Shown: positions 1 through 9,613, numbered from the stretch's first letter. The stretch is DNA of 64,000 nucleotides from QVMM01 sp047030855 (GCA_047030855.1 JBKYIJ010000008.1:2108001-2172000); one strand, 5' to 3'. Notes: a model not told the origin generated them from the letters alone. Numbers and translations: made by a program.

Positions 1-3000
1 CAATATTCAAATCCGATTTTGTGACATTCAGATTAAACAAATACTGGGTTGTACCGCAAACGAACTTGCAACTCTCAACTCCATAGTTCATTGCACGCAA
101 AGATAACTTCGTGGTTATAAATGAAACTTTTGCTGATGATATAAGCGTTCCTGCTTCATATATCTCTACTGTTGTTGGAGTTTCTCTGGGATTATAAGCA
201 GCATAAGTCAACGTATAATTATCATATTGCTTGACAGGAATGTATGGTCTGTTACCTCCCGATATAATAGTTCCATCTTGATAAGCAAAACGAGTTGCTA
301 TAATAGGAGTAGTGTTACCTGATTCACGAACAGCAATATCAAAATATATACTGTTACTTTTTATGATACTTCCGTCAGCCAGTTCTAATTCGGCAACCAT
401 CTGTACAGAATGTGCACCATGCGACATTAAAGCGGTATCTATATTGAATGAGCCATTAGATGTACTGGTTGTGATACTCCTGTCTTCGTAATCAACGCCA
501 TCTATATAACAACGCAAGGTTTTGGTTCCACTACCAGTCAGAGCATAAGGTACGTTGACTTTATCTCCCTTATTGATTGTAGTAGCAATATTGAATGAAC
601 TCGTAAGTGTTAATTGTACTACGCTAACAGTCCATGATATACTTGAAACTTGTTTTTCTTCTCCTTCACCTACTTCCGCACGAACACGTACATTGTTCGT
701 TCCAACGTCAATGTATTTTGTTACATCAATCTTTTGCGTACTTCCTGCTGGTATTGTTTGTTCGAAGGAAGATGACGTTGCGCCACGGACAATGGTTACC
801 GTAACTTTTGCGGAATTTCCTGTTGACTCTCCAGTGGTGGTATCAATTTGGTCATACGAATAACTTAATTCAACGGTATCACCATTTTTAACGGTAGGAT
901 TAGGAGTGAGACGTGTAAGAACTATTTTAGTAGTCACGACTGAACCACCACCCCCGCCAGTAAATGTTTCAGAGGTACTTAATTCATCTCCACTCTCCGT
1001 GAGTAAGGAAAGAGAATATGCCTTTTCATCTCCTTCTCCTATGGTGTTGAGACGTAAGGCAGACCCATATTTTCCTGAAATACCCTTAAATTCTGCTGCT
1101 ACTGCCTTATTTTCAACTGGATTAGTAGAGTTCTCATCTATTGTCTCATCAACCTCTACGACCGGAATATCAAGATTTACGTTCCCACTTTCATCTGGAG
1201 TTAGCACATTTGTAGAAGCTCCTCTTGAAACAGTAATTTGTTTTATCGCTCCTTTACCGCCATAAGGCTTCCAAGCAGACACGTCATAAAATGTACTTAT
1301 ATCCGTTCCTTCAAAACGATAATCTTCCCAATTGCCGTCAGAGACTTCAAAGGTGATAATCATTCCCGATTTTTCTTCATCATCAATATCAGCATTTCTC
1401 AATGCTTCGATAGCCGTTGATAAAGTGTAAAAACCTTCTGATAACGGCACCTCTCTCGTAACATTAAAGAAGCCTGAACCAGAACCACTTCCCGAACCGC
1501 CACCAATTAAGGATAATTCTTTTCCTGAATATCCGTAGTAAAGTTCATTGTATAGGTAAAACTTACCTATTTCGGGTGTTACCGTGCTTGCTACGCCATT
1601 TTTTACTAACGTGAGTGTTCTTATCTTACCTTTAGCATCCTCTTGCAAATATAGCCCATCTACATCTGTCGTCTCTCCGCTTTCCAATATACCAGAACAT
1701 TCCAATATAGCATCCGTCTTAGTCGTAAGAATTGAAATTGCAGTTTCCCAATCATCAACCTTTACAAAAATACCATTGCCGTCAAATACATACAGATATT
1801 TGTCTAAAATATAGATTTTATTCTTTAATGGTTCTGTACGTGATGAATTCATAAATGAGTCAGCGGTTGACCAATTACTATAAAACAAGAAATTAAGTTC
1901 TGGAACGTTTGGAAGGCTTACCGCATAAGCGAATTTATTCTTTGCCCTCACATATACAATTTGACCATCAGTGCCACTATATAATTGAGATAGAATATCA
2001 GCATCTTCTATTATTTCATCAAAACGTTCCGTGGCTCCATGCAAAGACAAATCGGATGTTTCCTTTGCTTCATCTGCTGTTAATTGAGCTGTTTCAATTG
2101 CCGTTTCATTTTCGTCAATCTTTCCTTCGGCTGTTTCTACTCTGGTTTGAAGTCCTGATATAGCATTAGATAATTGCTGGTCAGCGGAATTCATATCGCT
2201 TCGGATTTCAATTTCCGTGGCAGCAATGGCATCATTTCTATTTGTGACCTCCGTATTGATAGCATTAGATATAGCTTGATTTCTTGAGGCGACTTCCGTA
2301 TTGATGGCGGATGTTAAATTGTTTTGAAATTCTGTCCTTAAAGCATTCAATTCATCTGTTACAGCTTTTTGGGACATAACATCATTAGCACTCTGCCCTG
2401 TCTCTTGTTTTATGGCTACATTTATACCTCCTTGGAATTGCCAACCTTCTTCTGAACCTTCATAGCTATAAATTCCATTCTCATCTCCGTTCGTAGAATT
2501 TACCACCGAAACTAAATCACCAATATTGATTCTCGTACCATCTGTTCCAATAGGATTGGTTTTGTCAGCATTCATGTTTGCTATGCTGGTGTAAGTCTTG
2601 CGTATGTTATACCGATAATAGAACGTGGCATTTTCCGCTTGGCTTATAATGTTAGTCGGAACAGATGTTGCCGTCCAGTATTGACCATTCCAAACGAATA
2701 CCGCAAAATAGGCTTCCATCTCTCCCGTGGTGATGGAAATAGGATTTCCCTCATAGTCATAGAAGTTTTGGAATGTAACGGTACGATTTTGAGCCACGCC
2801 AGCAATATATGCTGCACGGCTATTATCAGGCTGAACAGGTTGCGTATCAGGTTGAGCTACTCCGATTAGTGGCCCATTAGCAACCAATTCTAAACTCCGA
2901 ATATAGTTTAACATATTCAGAGCATACGCTTGGTGGTTTTCGGGTTGAATTTCCGTCCCATTTGGACGTCCCATAAGCGTACTGACAATCATCTTATAGG

Positions 3001-3019
3001 TATCATCATATCCTGCCAT
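1..3019 (-). CDS. Large phage tail/fibre-like protein, 3' end outside window
   Basis: The frame runs from an ATG at 3019 leftward to base 1 with no stop, so at least 1006 residues are encoded and the C-terminus is missing. It starts MAGYDDTYKMIVSTLMGRP. Residues about 205-330 are rich in heptad-like and repeated text (NTEVASRNQAISNAINTEV), probably a trimeric coiled coil. A Gly/Ser linker lies near residue 510 and a run of five Gly near 690. The last third reads as successive all-beta, Ig-like segments (for example TPNPTVKNGDTVELSYSY). There is no signal peptide. Architecture and neighbours suggest a virion tail or fibre protein; this is inference, and a large secreted adhesin is the alternative. 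It is the last gene of the leftward run and is separated from it by a hairpin at 3088-3120. Confidence 0.65.
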   Translation of the reverse strand, partial: MAGYDDTYKMIVSTLMGRPNGTEIQPENHQAYALNMLNYIRSLELVANGPLIGVAQPDTQPVQPDNSRAAYIAGVAQNRTVTFQNFYDYEGNPISITTGEMEAYFAVFVWNGQYWTATSVPTNIISQAENATFYYRYNIRKTYTSIANMNADKTNPIGTDGTRINIGDLVSVVNSTNGDENGIYSYEGSEEGWQFQGGINVAIKQETGQSANDVMSQKAVTDELNALRTEFQNNLTSAINTEVASRNQAISNAINTEVTNRNDAIAATEIEIRSDMNSADQQLSNAISGLQTRVETAEGKIDENETAIETAQLTADEAKETSDLSLHGATERFDEIIEDADILSQLYSGTDGQIVYVRAKNKFAYAVSLPNVPELNFLFYSNWSTADSFMNSSRTEPLKNKIYILDKYLYVFDGNGIFVKVDDWETAISILTTKTDAILECSGILESGETTDVDGLYLQEDAKGKIRTLTLVKNGVASTVTPEIGKFYLYNELYYGYSGKELSLIGGGSGSGSGSGFFNVTREVPLSEGFYTLSTAIEALRNADIDDEEKSGMIITFEVSDGNWEDYRFEGTDISTFYDVSAWKPYGGKGAIKQITVSRGASTNVLTPDESGNVNLDIPVVEVDETIDENSTNPVENKAVAAEFKGISGKYGSALRLNTIGEGDEKAYSLSLLTESGDELSTSETFTGGGGGSVVTTKIVLTRLTPNPTVKNGDTVELSYSYDQIDTTTGESTGNSAKVTVTIVRGATSSSFEQTIPAGSTQKIDVTKYIDVGTNNVRVRAEVGEGEEKQVSSISWTVSVVQLTLTSSFNIATTINKGDKVNVPYALTGSGTKTLRCYIDGVDYEDRSITTSTSNGSFNIDTALMSHGAHSVQMVAELELADGSIIKSNSIYFDIAVRESGNTTPIIATRFAYQDGTIISGGNRPYIPVKQYDNYTLTYAAYNPRETPTTVEIYEAGTLISSAKVSFITTKLSLRAMNYGVESCKFVCGTTQYLFNLNVTKSDLNI

Positions 3020-3081
3020 AAGTTATACGTATTTGTTTATTGAATATTTTGTATCCTTTATAACTGCGGAAAGTGAAGTAC

Positions 3082-3120
3082 AAAAAGAAAGAGCGACTAT
3101 TGCATGAATAACCGCCCTTT
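3082..3120 (-). terminator. Strong hairpin terminator between tail genes
   Basis: Read leftward, AAAGGGCG pairs with CGCTCTTT (one G-U), and the stem continues through GTTATT/AATAGT to a five-base loop, about 14 pairs in all. A T-rich tract (TTTCTTTTT) follows. It lies 23 bases beyond the stop of the coiled-coil gene at 3143. No clear -7 box is visible between it and the gene starting at 3019, so partial read-through may feed that gene. Confidence 0.7.
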
Positions 3121-3142
3121 TGTATTATTTCCTTTTTTAGTT

Positions 3143-3718
3143 TTAAGATGACAGACCTGCCTTCAATATTCCGTCATCACTGGGAAGCAATGATTCCAAA
3201 CGATTTATCTCATCACGTTTCGCTTGACGCTCACTATATAAAGTTTCAATATCATAAGGAATTGTTTGATTTAATAAACTTGCCTCATAGCATTTTGCGA
3301 TTTTGTAATCGCTATCGGATAACTCCTTTTTCAAATCATTTATTTTCTGAATAACTCTCGTTGGTTCATTCTTTCGTATCTCCCATGACATATAAATCTT
3401 GCCTTCTTTTTCCTCGTAATAAGGAACTGCTTGGTCAAGCTCTGTAAAATCAGGAACAGCAGAAGTTATCAGTTCTTTATACTCATTTATTTGATTTATA
3501 GTATCTGAGTACTCCTTTTCAATAGCAATAACGGCATCAAGAAGTTTGAGGTCATCTTCCGTTTTCTTTTTTTTGCTATTTATTCTCTTCAATTCTTCCA
3601 AAGTAGTGCCTAAACTTTCAATTCTGTCTTTCATTGTTGATTCGGCTCTTTTCTTTTCTACTTCATAGTCAATTGCATCTATGGAGTATTTGCCTAATAT
3701 CTTAACTTTTTGTCCCAT
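3143..3718 (-). CDS. Small coiled-coil phage protein, unknown function
   Basis: 191 residues, ATG start, beginning 4 bases after the stop of the fibre-like gene upstream, so the two are probably translated together. It is highly charged and mostly helical: residues about 20-85 (rich in K and E) and 120-175 look like coiled coils, separated by a short segment with PYYEEKEGKIYMSWEIRK. No signal peptide, membrane segment or catalytic motif is seen. Between two large fibre-like genes it could be a fibre-assembly chaperone or minor tail protein, but I do not recognise the family. Confidence 0.6.
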   Translation of the reverse strand: MGQKVKILGKYSIDAIDYEVEKKRAESTMKDRIESLGTTLEELKRINSKKKKTEDDLKLLDAVIAIEKEYSDTINQINEYKELITSAVPDFTELDQAVPYYEEKEGKIYMSWEIRKNEPTRVIQKINDLKKELSDSDYKIAKCYEASLLNQTIPYDIETLYSERQAKRDEINRLESLLPSDDGILKAGLSS

Positions 3719-3722
3719 AACT

Positions 3723-5617
3723 TTAATTATTTTGTTTGTTCATCATCCAATATTGACCGTCAAATAAAAGAAAATACAAAGCTCCTCTTTCTGATACCGT
3801 TACACTTGAAGAACCGCCAGAAGTATTTTCATTCCTAACGATTTCTTTTCCGTTACCATTCAAAACTATACCATTAGCGTTCACTTGACGTATCCAAAGA
3901 CATTGACCTTTTTGAGGTTTAGCAGGAAGATTAAGAGTTATATTGCCACTCGTGTTATAACAACTGTAATAACAGCCAAGACTTCCAAGAGTTGTTCCTG
4001 AATCAGAATCATTCAACTGAGAAGTTCTCAGAAGAAGTCCTGCAGCACAAAGTCTCTCAATATAAGCTCCATAAACCCATTTAGGATATGAACCAGAATA
4101 ACTATTATTTGCCCAAGCATATAAACCAGCATACCAGTCGTCCATTATATTCGGAAGAGTAGCGTCACCCCAACTGCCTGTTATGAATAGATTAGCAGTT
4201 GAGTGTCCATTATACGGATAACCACTTGTTTGACCGCCACCGTTAGCATACAATCCGTCCACTCCTAAATGAGCACTTTTAGAGTTCACCGAATCATAGA
4301 TATAAAGATTGCTTGATGCCCCCGATTGTAACGTTACATCAGCACTATTACCTGCACCTTGATATCGGTCTCCAAGTATCTTAATAGCACCCGAGCGCAT
4401 ATCAATTTCCATCTTACTACCTCTTTCCTCTCCACTGGAATTGTATGCTTTTTGCTTTGATTTTATATTTCCATCCGTAATAGTTCCAATGTCATTTAGA
4501 ACTCCTTGTAACTTAGCAATAGCAGTTTCTATCGGGTCATTCGGAGCGCACTCTGGAATAGGAGTGCCGTATGATGGGTCAGTTTCTGGTTGAAAGTTTT
4601 TTGACAAAGACAGCGTGCCATATATATTTTTCAACCAATACTGTACCTTTCTGAAGGCTGAATCAACCGTATCATTATTATTTATGTACTCTGGGTCTGT
4701 AGCTTCTTTGAAATTTGAACTTATCTTAATACCTGTTGCATACTTAAACTTATTGATATATCGTTGAAACTTCGATAGAATTGTAATCAACCTATCTCCT
4801 TTTGCAGCATCTATGGCTTCACCGCCTGTCTCTAAATCCGAAGGTAAGGTCTTGTTATATACAGCCGTATCAGATGCTGCTGCTTCAATAGCCGTATTTG
4901 CGTTCTGAATTATTTGTTGATTTTCCTTACCTACATTCTGAATAGAAGTGTTTATCTGATTCATATCAGTATCGTAAGTATCCTTGGCAACAACTCCTCC
5001 CTTTTTATCTAAATAACTACGAAGGGTTGTTCCAAAATTAAAATAGAAACCACCATTCCAAGATATTGAATTGCCTGTGACCTTCGATAAGAAAGAAGAC
5101 AGTTTGTATTTAGCCAAACTCCATACGTTGTTTCTACTGATTTTACCCATAATATAATCATCGGCAGTAAAATCAGGAACCGTCTCGTTGAATCGGAATA
5201 CCAATTTCTTGTTATTTTCGTCAAAAACTCCCGAAATATCGTCTATTTGTAGGTTTGAAGAAGTTACATGGTATTGAATATTCGTTCCTAAATCATCTAT
5301 GAGAATATTACCAAGAGCGTCATCATACTGTACTTTGGTGGTTGTGATAGCAATCGCTAAAGCGTTTGATTTGTCTGTTATTTGATAAAATTTACCTACG
5401 GACAATCCTACATTCTTTGCTATATTAACAAGCTCGGAATAGGTTATATATGATATAATCTTTTGGTCAAGAATAACCCATGTTTTTTTGCAGTATCATA
5501 TACCTTATGGCAATTCTGGCTTGGAGTATTATCGTACCAAATAAGTATTGTATTTTCTGGAGGAATACTGCCAATATGTACTCCTGCCACTTGCCCTAAA
5601 TTCTTTGTAGTAGCCAT
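3723..5617 (-). CDS. Tail-fibre-like phage protein, frame broken at an A7 run
   Basis: The reading starts at ATG 5617, one base after the previous stop (TGA C ATG), as MATTKNLGQVAGVHIGSIPP. After GCA AAA AAA it meets a stop about 17 codons later. Slipping back one base at the A7 run (plus-strand T7 at 5483-5489) gives TWVILDQKIISYITYSEL and continues open to 3723, about 630 residues. The downstream part alone has only a TTG start at 5405, so the two halves belong together. The C-terminal 150 residues are rich in Gly, Asn, Ser, Tyr and Trp and end GALYFLLFDGQYWMMNKQNN, typical of a receptor-binding fibre tip. The cause is either a missing A or programmed -1 frameshifting; a sequence error is favoured because similar indels recur in the window. 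Confidence 0.62.
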
Positions 5618-5618
5618 G

Positions 5619-6443
5619 TCATTTATTCTTTTTGATTGATTGTTCAGCTCTTACATCATGCCAGTTCCCATCTTCATCATAATAGGCTTGCGTGCTTATC
5701 CAGATAATAGCATCTACGTTGCGTTGTCCAAATAGAGCGTACATACCATATTGTTTAGCAAGTTGAACCGTCCGTTCTTTGATTGCCTGTATATCTTTGT
5801 TATAGAAAGAAGAAGGAATATTGATTAACAATGGAACGTCTTCCGAATGTCTATTGTCCCATACAATATTTGCATCTTTGTAAAAAAGAATACCTCCATC
5901 ACGGTGCACTCCATCTTTCAAATCTGAACGTATATCTCCGAACTCTTCTTTCAACTTCTCGATGATTGATGCTACGGCTTTGTCTCGTGCCTTACTGCCA
6001 TTGATAATATCTTCGGCTGATAAGAGTATGCTTTTAGCTTTCTTTGCGCTGCGTATGCCCTCTAATGTCGTTTTCTCTCCGCTTATGAGTTCTTCTTTCT
6101 TATCAAGTAGAACGTTTCGCATTTGGAGCATAACGGTATCATTAGGCGCATAAATCATTTGTTTCTGTAAGTTTCTTAATTGCAAATCAATCCACGATAC
6201 AGTAACATTACTTGAATCCAATTGATTCTTATATTCTTCCACCTCTGGGAACAAAATATCCGTACCACCACCGTTTACATCCTCCGATAGAGATTGTGAG
6301 TTCACAGCCTTTTCTATATCGGAACTCATAGACGGTAACGGACTTGACATAATTCCTTTATTGATTTGTCTTTCCCTTGCTTGACGTGCGGATTCTATTT
6401 TGTTAGCCGTCTGCAAATCGTCTTGAAAAATTTGTTTATCCAT
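5619..6443 (-). CDS. Phage-region protein of unknown function
   Basis: I chose the ATG at 6443 (MDKQIFQDDLQTANKIES), 13 bases after the upstream stop. The longer frame to 6497 would overlap that gene and adds a lysine/asparagine-rich stretch. About 274 residues. The first half is helical and charged with Q/E/K-rich segments. The C-terminal half carries a folded-looking domain (DANIVWDNRHSEDVPLLINI, then QYGMYALFGQRNVDAIIWIS). No signal peptide. The stop overlaps the start region of the fibre gene, so they are translationally coupled. Its place just before the fibre genes suggests a tail or baseplate role, but nothing in the sequence proves it. Confidence 0.55.
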   Translation of the reverse strand: MDKQIFQDDLQTANKIESARQARERQINKGIMSSPLPSMSSDIEKAVNSQSLSEDVNGGGTDILFPEVEEYKNQLDSSNVTVSWIDLQLRNLQKQMIYAPNDTVMLQMRNVLLDKKEELISGEKTTLEGIRSAKKAKSILLSAEDIINGSKARDKAVASIIEKLKEEFGDIRSDLKDGVHRDGGILFYKDANIVWDNRHSEDVPLLINIPSSFYNKDIQAIKERTVQLAKQYGMYALFGQRNVDAIIWISTQAYYDEDGNWHDVRAEQSIKKNK

Positions 6444-6456
6444 GACTTTCTTGTTT

Positions 6457-6909
6457 TTATTCTTGTTTATACATAATCTGTTCAGGCTCTTCTTCATTAT
6501 CTAAATCGCCTTTGAACAATAAAGCAATGTCAATAGCTGATGATAAATCAGAGGCTTCTTTTTCTTCTCCTTCTTTATTCTTAATATCAACAGGGAACAT
6601 GCTAACCAAATAACCGTCCTTGATTTTACAAATAAGTATGTCCCCATTTTCCTGATTAGAGATATATGAGTTTTCTACGTCTTCAACTCCAATATAAACC
6701 TTATGGTCTTGTTCGTTGAATTTACGCAATCCTAACATTCTCATCTTAAACATATCAGATTTACCAGCATAAGAACTACTTTTTGAATTGTCCATTCCAT
6801 CGTTCTCCTCTTCGGTAACATCTTCTGCCTTTTGAAAATATCCAAGTGATTCAGCCATTTTTTGAGTCTGAACCTTTCGATGATTTTGAGTTTGTTCTAA
6901 CCAGTCCAT
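6457..6909 (-). CDS. Small acidic phage-region protein, unknown
   Basis: 150 residues from ATG 6909. The N-terminal 50 residues are polar and probably disordered (VTEEENDGMDNSKSSSYAGK). Residues 55-125 look like a small alpha/beta domain (KVYIGVEDVENSYISNQE, then DILICKIKDGYLVSMFPVDI). The tail is strongly acidic. It lies 13 bases upstream of the next gene of the leftward run, so it is in the same operon. No known family is recognised. Confidence 0.5.
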   Translation of the reverse strand: MDWLEQTQNHRKVQTQKMAESLGYFQKAEDVTEEENDGMDNSKSSSYAGKSDMFKMRMLGLRKFNEQDHKVYIGVEDVENSYISNQENGDILICKIKDGYLVSMFPVDIKNKEGEEKEASDLSSAIDIALLFKGDLDNEEEPEQIMYKQE

Positions 6910-7044
6910 ATCTTTCGTTTATTGTTTCTATTTTCTTATAAAATATAGCTTCTCTACCTTGAAGGCTATTAGAACTTGGCTACGTTTAAGAGGTGTACGG
7001 CTCCTCATTGAGTACAAATTATCATCCCATAATGTCAATTTCTT

Positions 7045-7065
7045 TATAGCTGGGGAACAGCTATA
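7045..7065 (-). terminator. Perfect 8-bp hairpin after the 7066 gene
   Basis: TATAGCTG and CAGCTATA form a perfect 8-bp stem around a five-base loop, immediately beside the stop codon of the gene ending at 7066. There is no clear T tract, so it may be an RNA-processing or weak termination signal. The stretch 6910-7044 otherwise holds no gene that I can support. Confidence 0.45.
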
Positions 7066-7467
7066 TCATATTTCTTTATCTCGGTTTAATTTATATTCAC
7101 TGTCAACCATAGCAAGTTTCTCATATTCGTTATCCGTCCATTCCTCTTTTCGCTCTACAAGATTGTCTATGACGCTCCCCAATTCTTCACAATAAACTTC
7201 ATCACGAACACTCATTACTTTCTTTTTATCATTAGAAAGTAAGGTTATGATATAACAATCACGTCCTTCGTCTAAACTGATATACACCCATCCTTTATGT
7301 AATACGCCACTGACCTTTAAGGCAAGCGTAACTCTATCGTTATACAACGTGGCTATACGTTTAGATATTCCCCATGACATCTGAACGGACATTGTTACGC
7401 CGCATCCGATTTGGCGATTGATTTCATTGGCAATTCTCAATACAAATTCCTTTTCCATTATTTTCAT
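7066..7467 (-). CDS. Small conserved-looking protein, unknown function
   Basis: 133 residues from ATG 7467; a second in-frame ATG at 7458 (MEKEFVLRIANEINRQIGCG) may be the true start. Compact mixed alpha/beta text with alternating hydrophobic strands (VTLALKVSGVLHKGWVYISL) and a charged helical end. No signal peptide or membrane segment. It is divergent from the gene at 7551 and heads the leftward phage-type run. I do not recognise the family; it could be an accessory virion or regulatory protein. Confidence 0.5.
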   Translation of the reverse strand: MKIMEKEFVLRIANEINRQIGCGVTMSVQMSWGISKRIATLYNDRVTLALKVSGVLHKGWVYISLDEGRDCYIITLLSNDKKKVMSVRDEVYCEELGSVIDNLVERKEEWTDNEYEKLAMVDSEYKLNRDKEI

Positions 7468-7550
7468 TCTTTATATTGTTCTCAATAAAGAACTTTGGGA
7501 AGAAGATTTTGTATCGTTTCAAGTATAAAAAGAGAAAAATACGCTTTATT

Positions 7551-7907
7551 ATGAAGATAGAGAATCAAATAATCAAACCACGGTTTGAGGCTTCTCCCGA
7601 AATTGAAGCATATCGTGAGAACCAATTAAAAGTAGTTGATGAAATTTCTGGAGTTAGAGGTAATGAAACATATGTACGCAAAACACGTACATTAGATTGT
7701 TTGGATATTAGACAAATATCTTCTCCAGAAGAAGTACGTCATATGTTTACCGAAGAAGAATATAACGTAAAATCTCTGATAAGGTATTGTTTCAAAACAA
7801 AAATATCACAATTAGAGAAAGACGTTTTGAAAGGGATGACAGTGGAAAATTTCAAAAGAGAAAAGGCAAGAAATAACTCCGACCCATTCTCTCATTCCCA
7901 GTTATAG
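7551..7907 (+). CDS. Small protein divergent from the phage-type run
   Basis: 118 residues from ATG 7551 (MKIENQIIKPRFEASPEIEA). The frame is open to a TTG at 7476, but the ATG is the more natural start. The protein is charged, with a predicted helical middle (SSPEEVRHMFTEEEYNVKSL) and a basic C-terminus. It is transcribed away from the phage-type genes, a position often used by regulators, but no helix-turn-helix is evident. Function unknown. Confidence 0.45.
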   Translation: MKIENQIIKPRFEASPEIEAYRENQLKVVDEISGVRGNETYVRKTRTLDCLDIRQISSPEEVRHMFTEEEYNVKSLIRYCFKTKISQLEKDVLKGMTVENFKREKARNNSDPFSHSQL

Positions 7908-7917
7908 GGAAAAACGT

Positions 7918-7934
7918 AACGTATCAAATACGTT
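7918..7934. terminator. Short perfect hairpin after the 7907 stop
   Basis: AACGTAT and ATACGTT form a perfect 7-bp stem with a CAA loop, 10 bases after the stop of the rightward gene. No strong T tract follows. It may act together with the larger hairpin at 8082-8136. Confidence 0.4.
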
Positions 7935-8081
7935 GTTTACTGTAAATGGCTATAACTTGGTAGCCGTCCCAGTACGAAAATTGAAATACATCTATTTCCA
8001 TAATTTTTCGTTTTTAATGGTTTGACATCCAATTTGATTTACGATTGCCCTGGTAAGCGTCGCAAAGATACAATGAGATTA

Positions 8082-8136
8082 TGGAAACTAAAAATGGGAG
8101 CTATCCGTGAGGACGTTCCCATTTCTTCTGTTTCCA
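8082..8136. terminator. Long composite hairpin between convergent genes
   Basis: Three nested arms pair: TGGAAAC (8082-8088) with GTTTCCA (8130-8136), AAATGGGA (8092-8099) with TCCCATTT (8117-8124), and an inner TCC/GGA around GTGA. It lies between the rightward gene ending at 7907 and the leftward gene ending at 8185, so it probably terminates both. I see no gene in 7935-8184. Confidence 0.6.
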
Positions 8137-8184
8137 AATGAAATACTGGATAATCAATGCGTTGTTAATAATCTATAAGGGTCA

Positions 8185-9276
8185 TTAGAAAGATAAGCTA
8201 TATCTCAACGGTAAATATTCTACTTCCCAAACGCTTCTTTTCAAATACTCCATATCAAAGTAATAGGATAGCTCCGTTTCATCAGAAACATTAGACTTTA
8301 ATACACGCCTATACACATCCATCTTCAATTGTATTTTCCCTTTAAGGTTATTGAGCTCCGTACAATTATAAATAGCAGCTTCTAAATCATATTGCATTTT
8401 TTGAGCATCTTCCTTCGCCCAGCTTTGTAACTTAGTAGCCAAATCTTCTACAAATTCCCATCTACTGGTTTTCTTATTCTTTTTGATTGTTAATTCTAAA
8501 TATCCTCTATGCTTGTATCGTTGTTCTCGGAACTGTATGGTGACATAACTATTGACAGGAATATCCTTGTCGTTTATTTCAATATAGCCAGATTTATAAC
8601 CGCCAAAGTCAATATTGCTGTCAGAGATATAATGATAAATGAATTTCTGGATTGGGGAATATTTTAGAGTATCGGAAGCATTTACCAAATACAGATGACC
8701 TTCCTTATTGATTATACAATCATAGTCATAATTCATTAGTTCATCTTTATCATTGAAAACGGTAGATGTAGCCATATTGGATATGTCAATCTCAATATCA
8801 GGCAAAGTCGTGAGTTGGTCTTTCGTAAATATATCGTCCGCTTCGATACGTTTTAATAATGCTTGCTCCTTCTCTTGCTTTTCCTTTTCGGCAATAGCTT
8901 GTTGCTTTGCTTCTTCTTTCTTCCATACCGCTTCTACCTTTTCCGTTTCTTGAAGAGTAAACCCCATGTCTTTTAAGGCAAAATATCCCATCCTCATACC
9001 ATAGTTGTAGTATAACGCTATCAGATATTTTTCAGCATAATCCAAGTGTTTGTCTAAAGTACGGAGTATCTTATCAGCTTCATGGCTAAAATTGATGTTA
9101 TTAGCATTTGCAAAGAACCATTGCATACGTTCGTTATATTGGCAAGAATAACTAATTTTCTTTGCCATAGAACTCGTGACAAATGATTGTTGATTTTTTG
9201 TCGTCTGGGCAGTAGTTGTTCCTATCGCAAAAGAGAATAGGAAGATGACGATTAGTGATAAAAGATTTCTTCTCAT
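8185..9276 (-). CDS. Secreted protein of unknown function with charged helical middle
   Basis: The frame is open to 9477, but the ATG at 9276 gives a clean signal peptide (MRRNLLSLIVIFLFSFAIGT, cleaved near TTAQ), so I start there: 363 residues. The upstream codons lie in a repeat-rich leader. Mature residues about 40-110 read like a helical domain with aromatic positions; 110-150 is a K/E/Q-rich coiled coil (WKKEEAKQQAIAEKEKQEKE). The C-terminal half looks like a beta-rich domain ending YLPLRYSLSF. No lipobox and no T9SS tail. Probably periplasmic or surface; family not recognised. Confidence 0.5.
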   Translation of the reverse strand: MRRNLLSLIVIFLFSFAIGTTTAQTTKNQQSFVTSSMAKKISYSCQYNERMQWFFANANNINFSHEADKILRTLDKHLDYAEKYLIALYYNYGMRMGYFALKDMGFTLQETEKVEAVWKKEEAKQQAIAEKEKQEKEQALLKRIEADDIFTKDQLTTLPDIEIDISNMATSTVFNDKDELMNYDYDCIINKEGHLYLVNASDTLKYSPIQKFIYHYISDSNIDFGGYKSGYIEINDKDIPVNSYVTIQFREQRYKHRGYLELTIKKNKKTSRWEFVEDLATKLQSWAKEDAQKMQYDLEAAIYNCTELNNLKGKIQLKMDVYRRVLKSNVSDETELSYYFDMEYLKRSVWEVEYLPLRYSLSF

Positions 9277-9278
9277 AA

Positions 9279-9483
9279 TGGCGATTTTTAACGAGTAACT
9301 CTGTAGGCAACCTCTGAGAGAAATTAACAATGTTAGATAACAGAAGTGGGCTGCCATCCATGCATACTCGTTAGGTATCGCCAAACACCTGTATATACGC
9401 ACAGAATGAGCAGCCCACCATATATGAGCCGTCCTCTGTGCCTTGTATATACTTCTTTGATAATTTGGCGATTTCAACGAGTA
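9279..9483. repeat. Cluster of three TGGCGAT-N(3-4)-TAACGAGTA-like repeats with nested palindromes
   Basis: Three copies of a 18-19 bp motif, TGGCGAT then a short spacer then AACGAGTA, lie at 9279-9297 (plus), 9365-9383 (minus) and 9466-9483 (plus). Between them GTGGGCTGC (9346-9354) pairs with GCAGCCCAC (9410-9418), and TGTATATAC occurs twice. The first copy abuts the start of the secreted-protein gene. No gene or TAnnTTTG box falls inside, so 9277-9526 has no other assignment. Possible roles are a recombination site, an operator array or a small mobile-repeat remnant. Confidence 0.55.
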
Positions 9484-9526
9484 TAAGGCACTTCCTTATT
9501 ATTTTCAAAATTTTGTCCCATAGGAC

Positions 9527-9559
9527 TTTGCAAAGATAGTGAGATTTCATGTATCTTTG
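9527..9559 (+). promoter_or_regulatory. Bacteroidetes-type promoter for the lipoprotein gene
   Basis: TTTG at 9527-9530 and TATCTTTG at 9552-9559 are 21 bases apart, matching the Bacteroidetes primary-sigma consensus (TTTG, 19-21, TAnnTTTG). The start codon at 9614 follows after a leader of about 47 bases. Confidence 0.65.
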
Positions 9560-9613
9560 TTATTTATTATTAGAAACTATTGAATATAGAGGATTTATGA
9601 TAATACGTTAAAC

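Noticed and set aside
555..2869. Rightward open frames within the first 3 kb
   Set aside because: They oppose one continuous 1006-codon leftward frame with clear protein-like composition.
9277..9477. N-terminal 67-residue extension of the secreted protein
   Set aside because: It translates the repeat cluster and would bury the signal peptide; the ATG at 9276 gives a clean one.
9346..9483. Integron attC site
   Set aside because: GTTAGGT fits one core, but the paired core and integron context are absent, and the other copies do not match.
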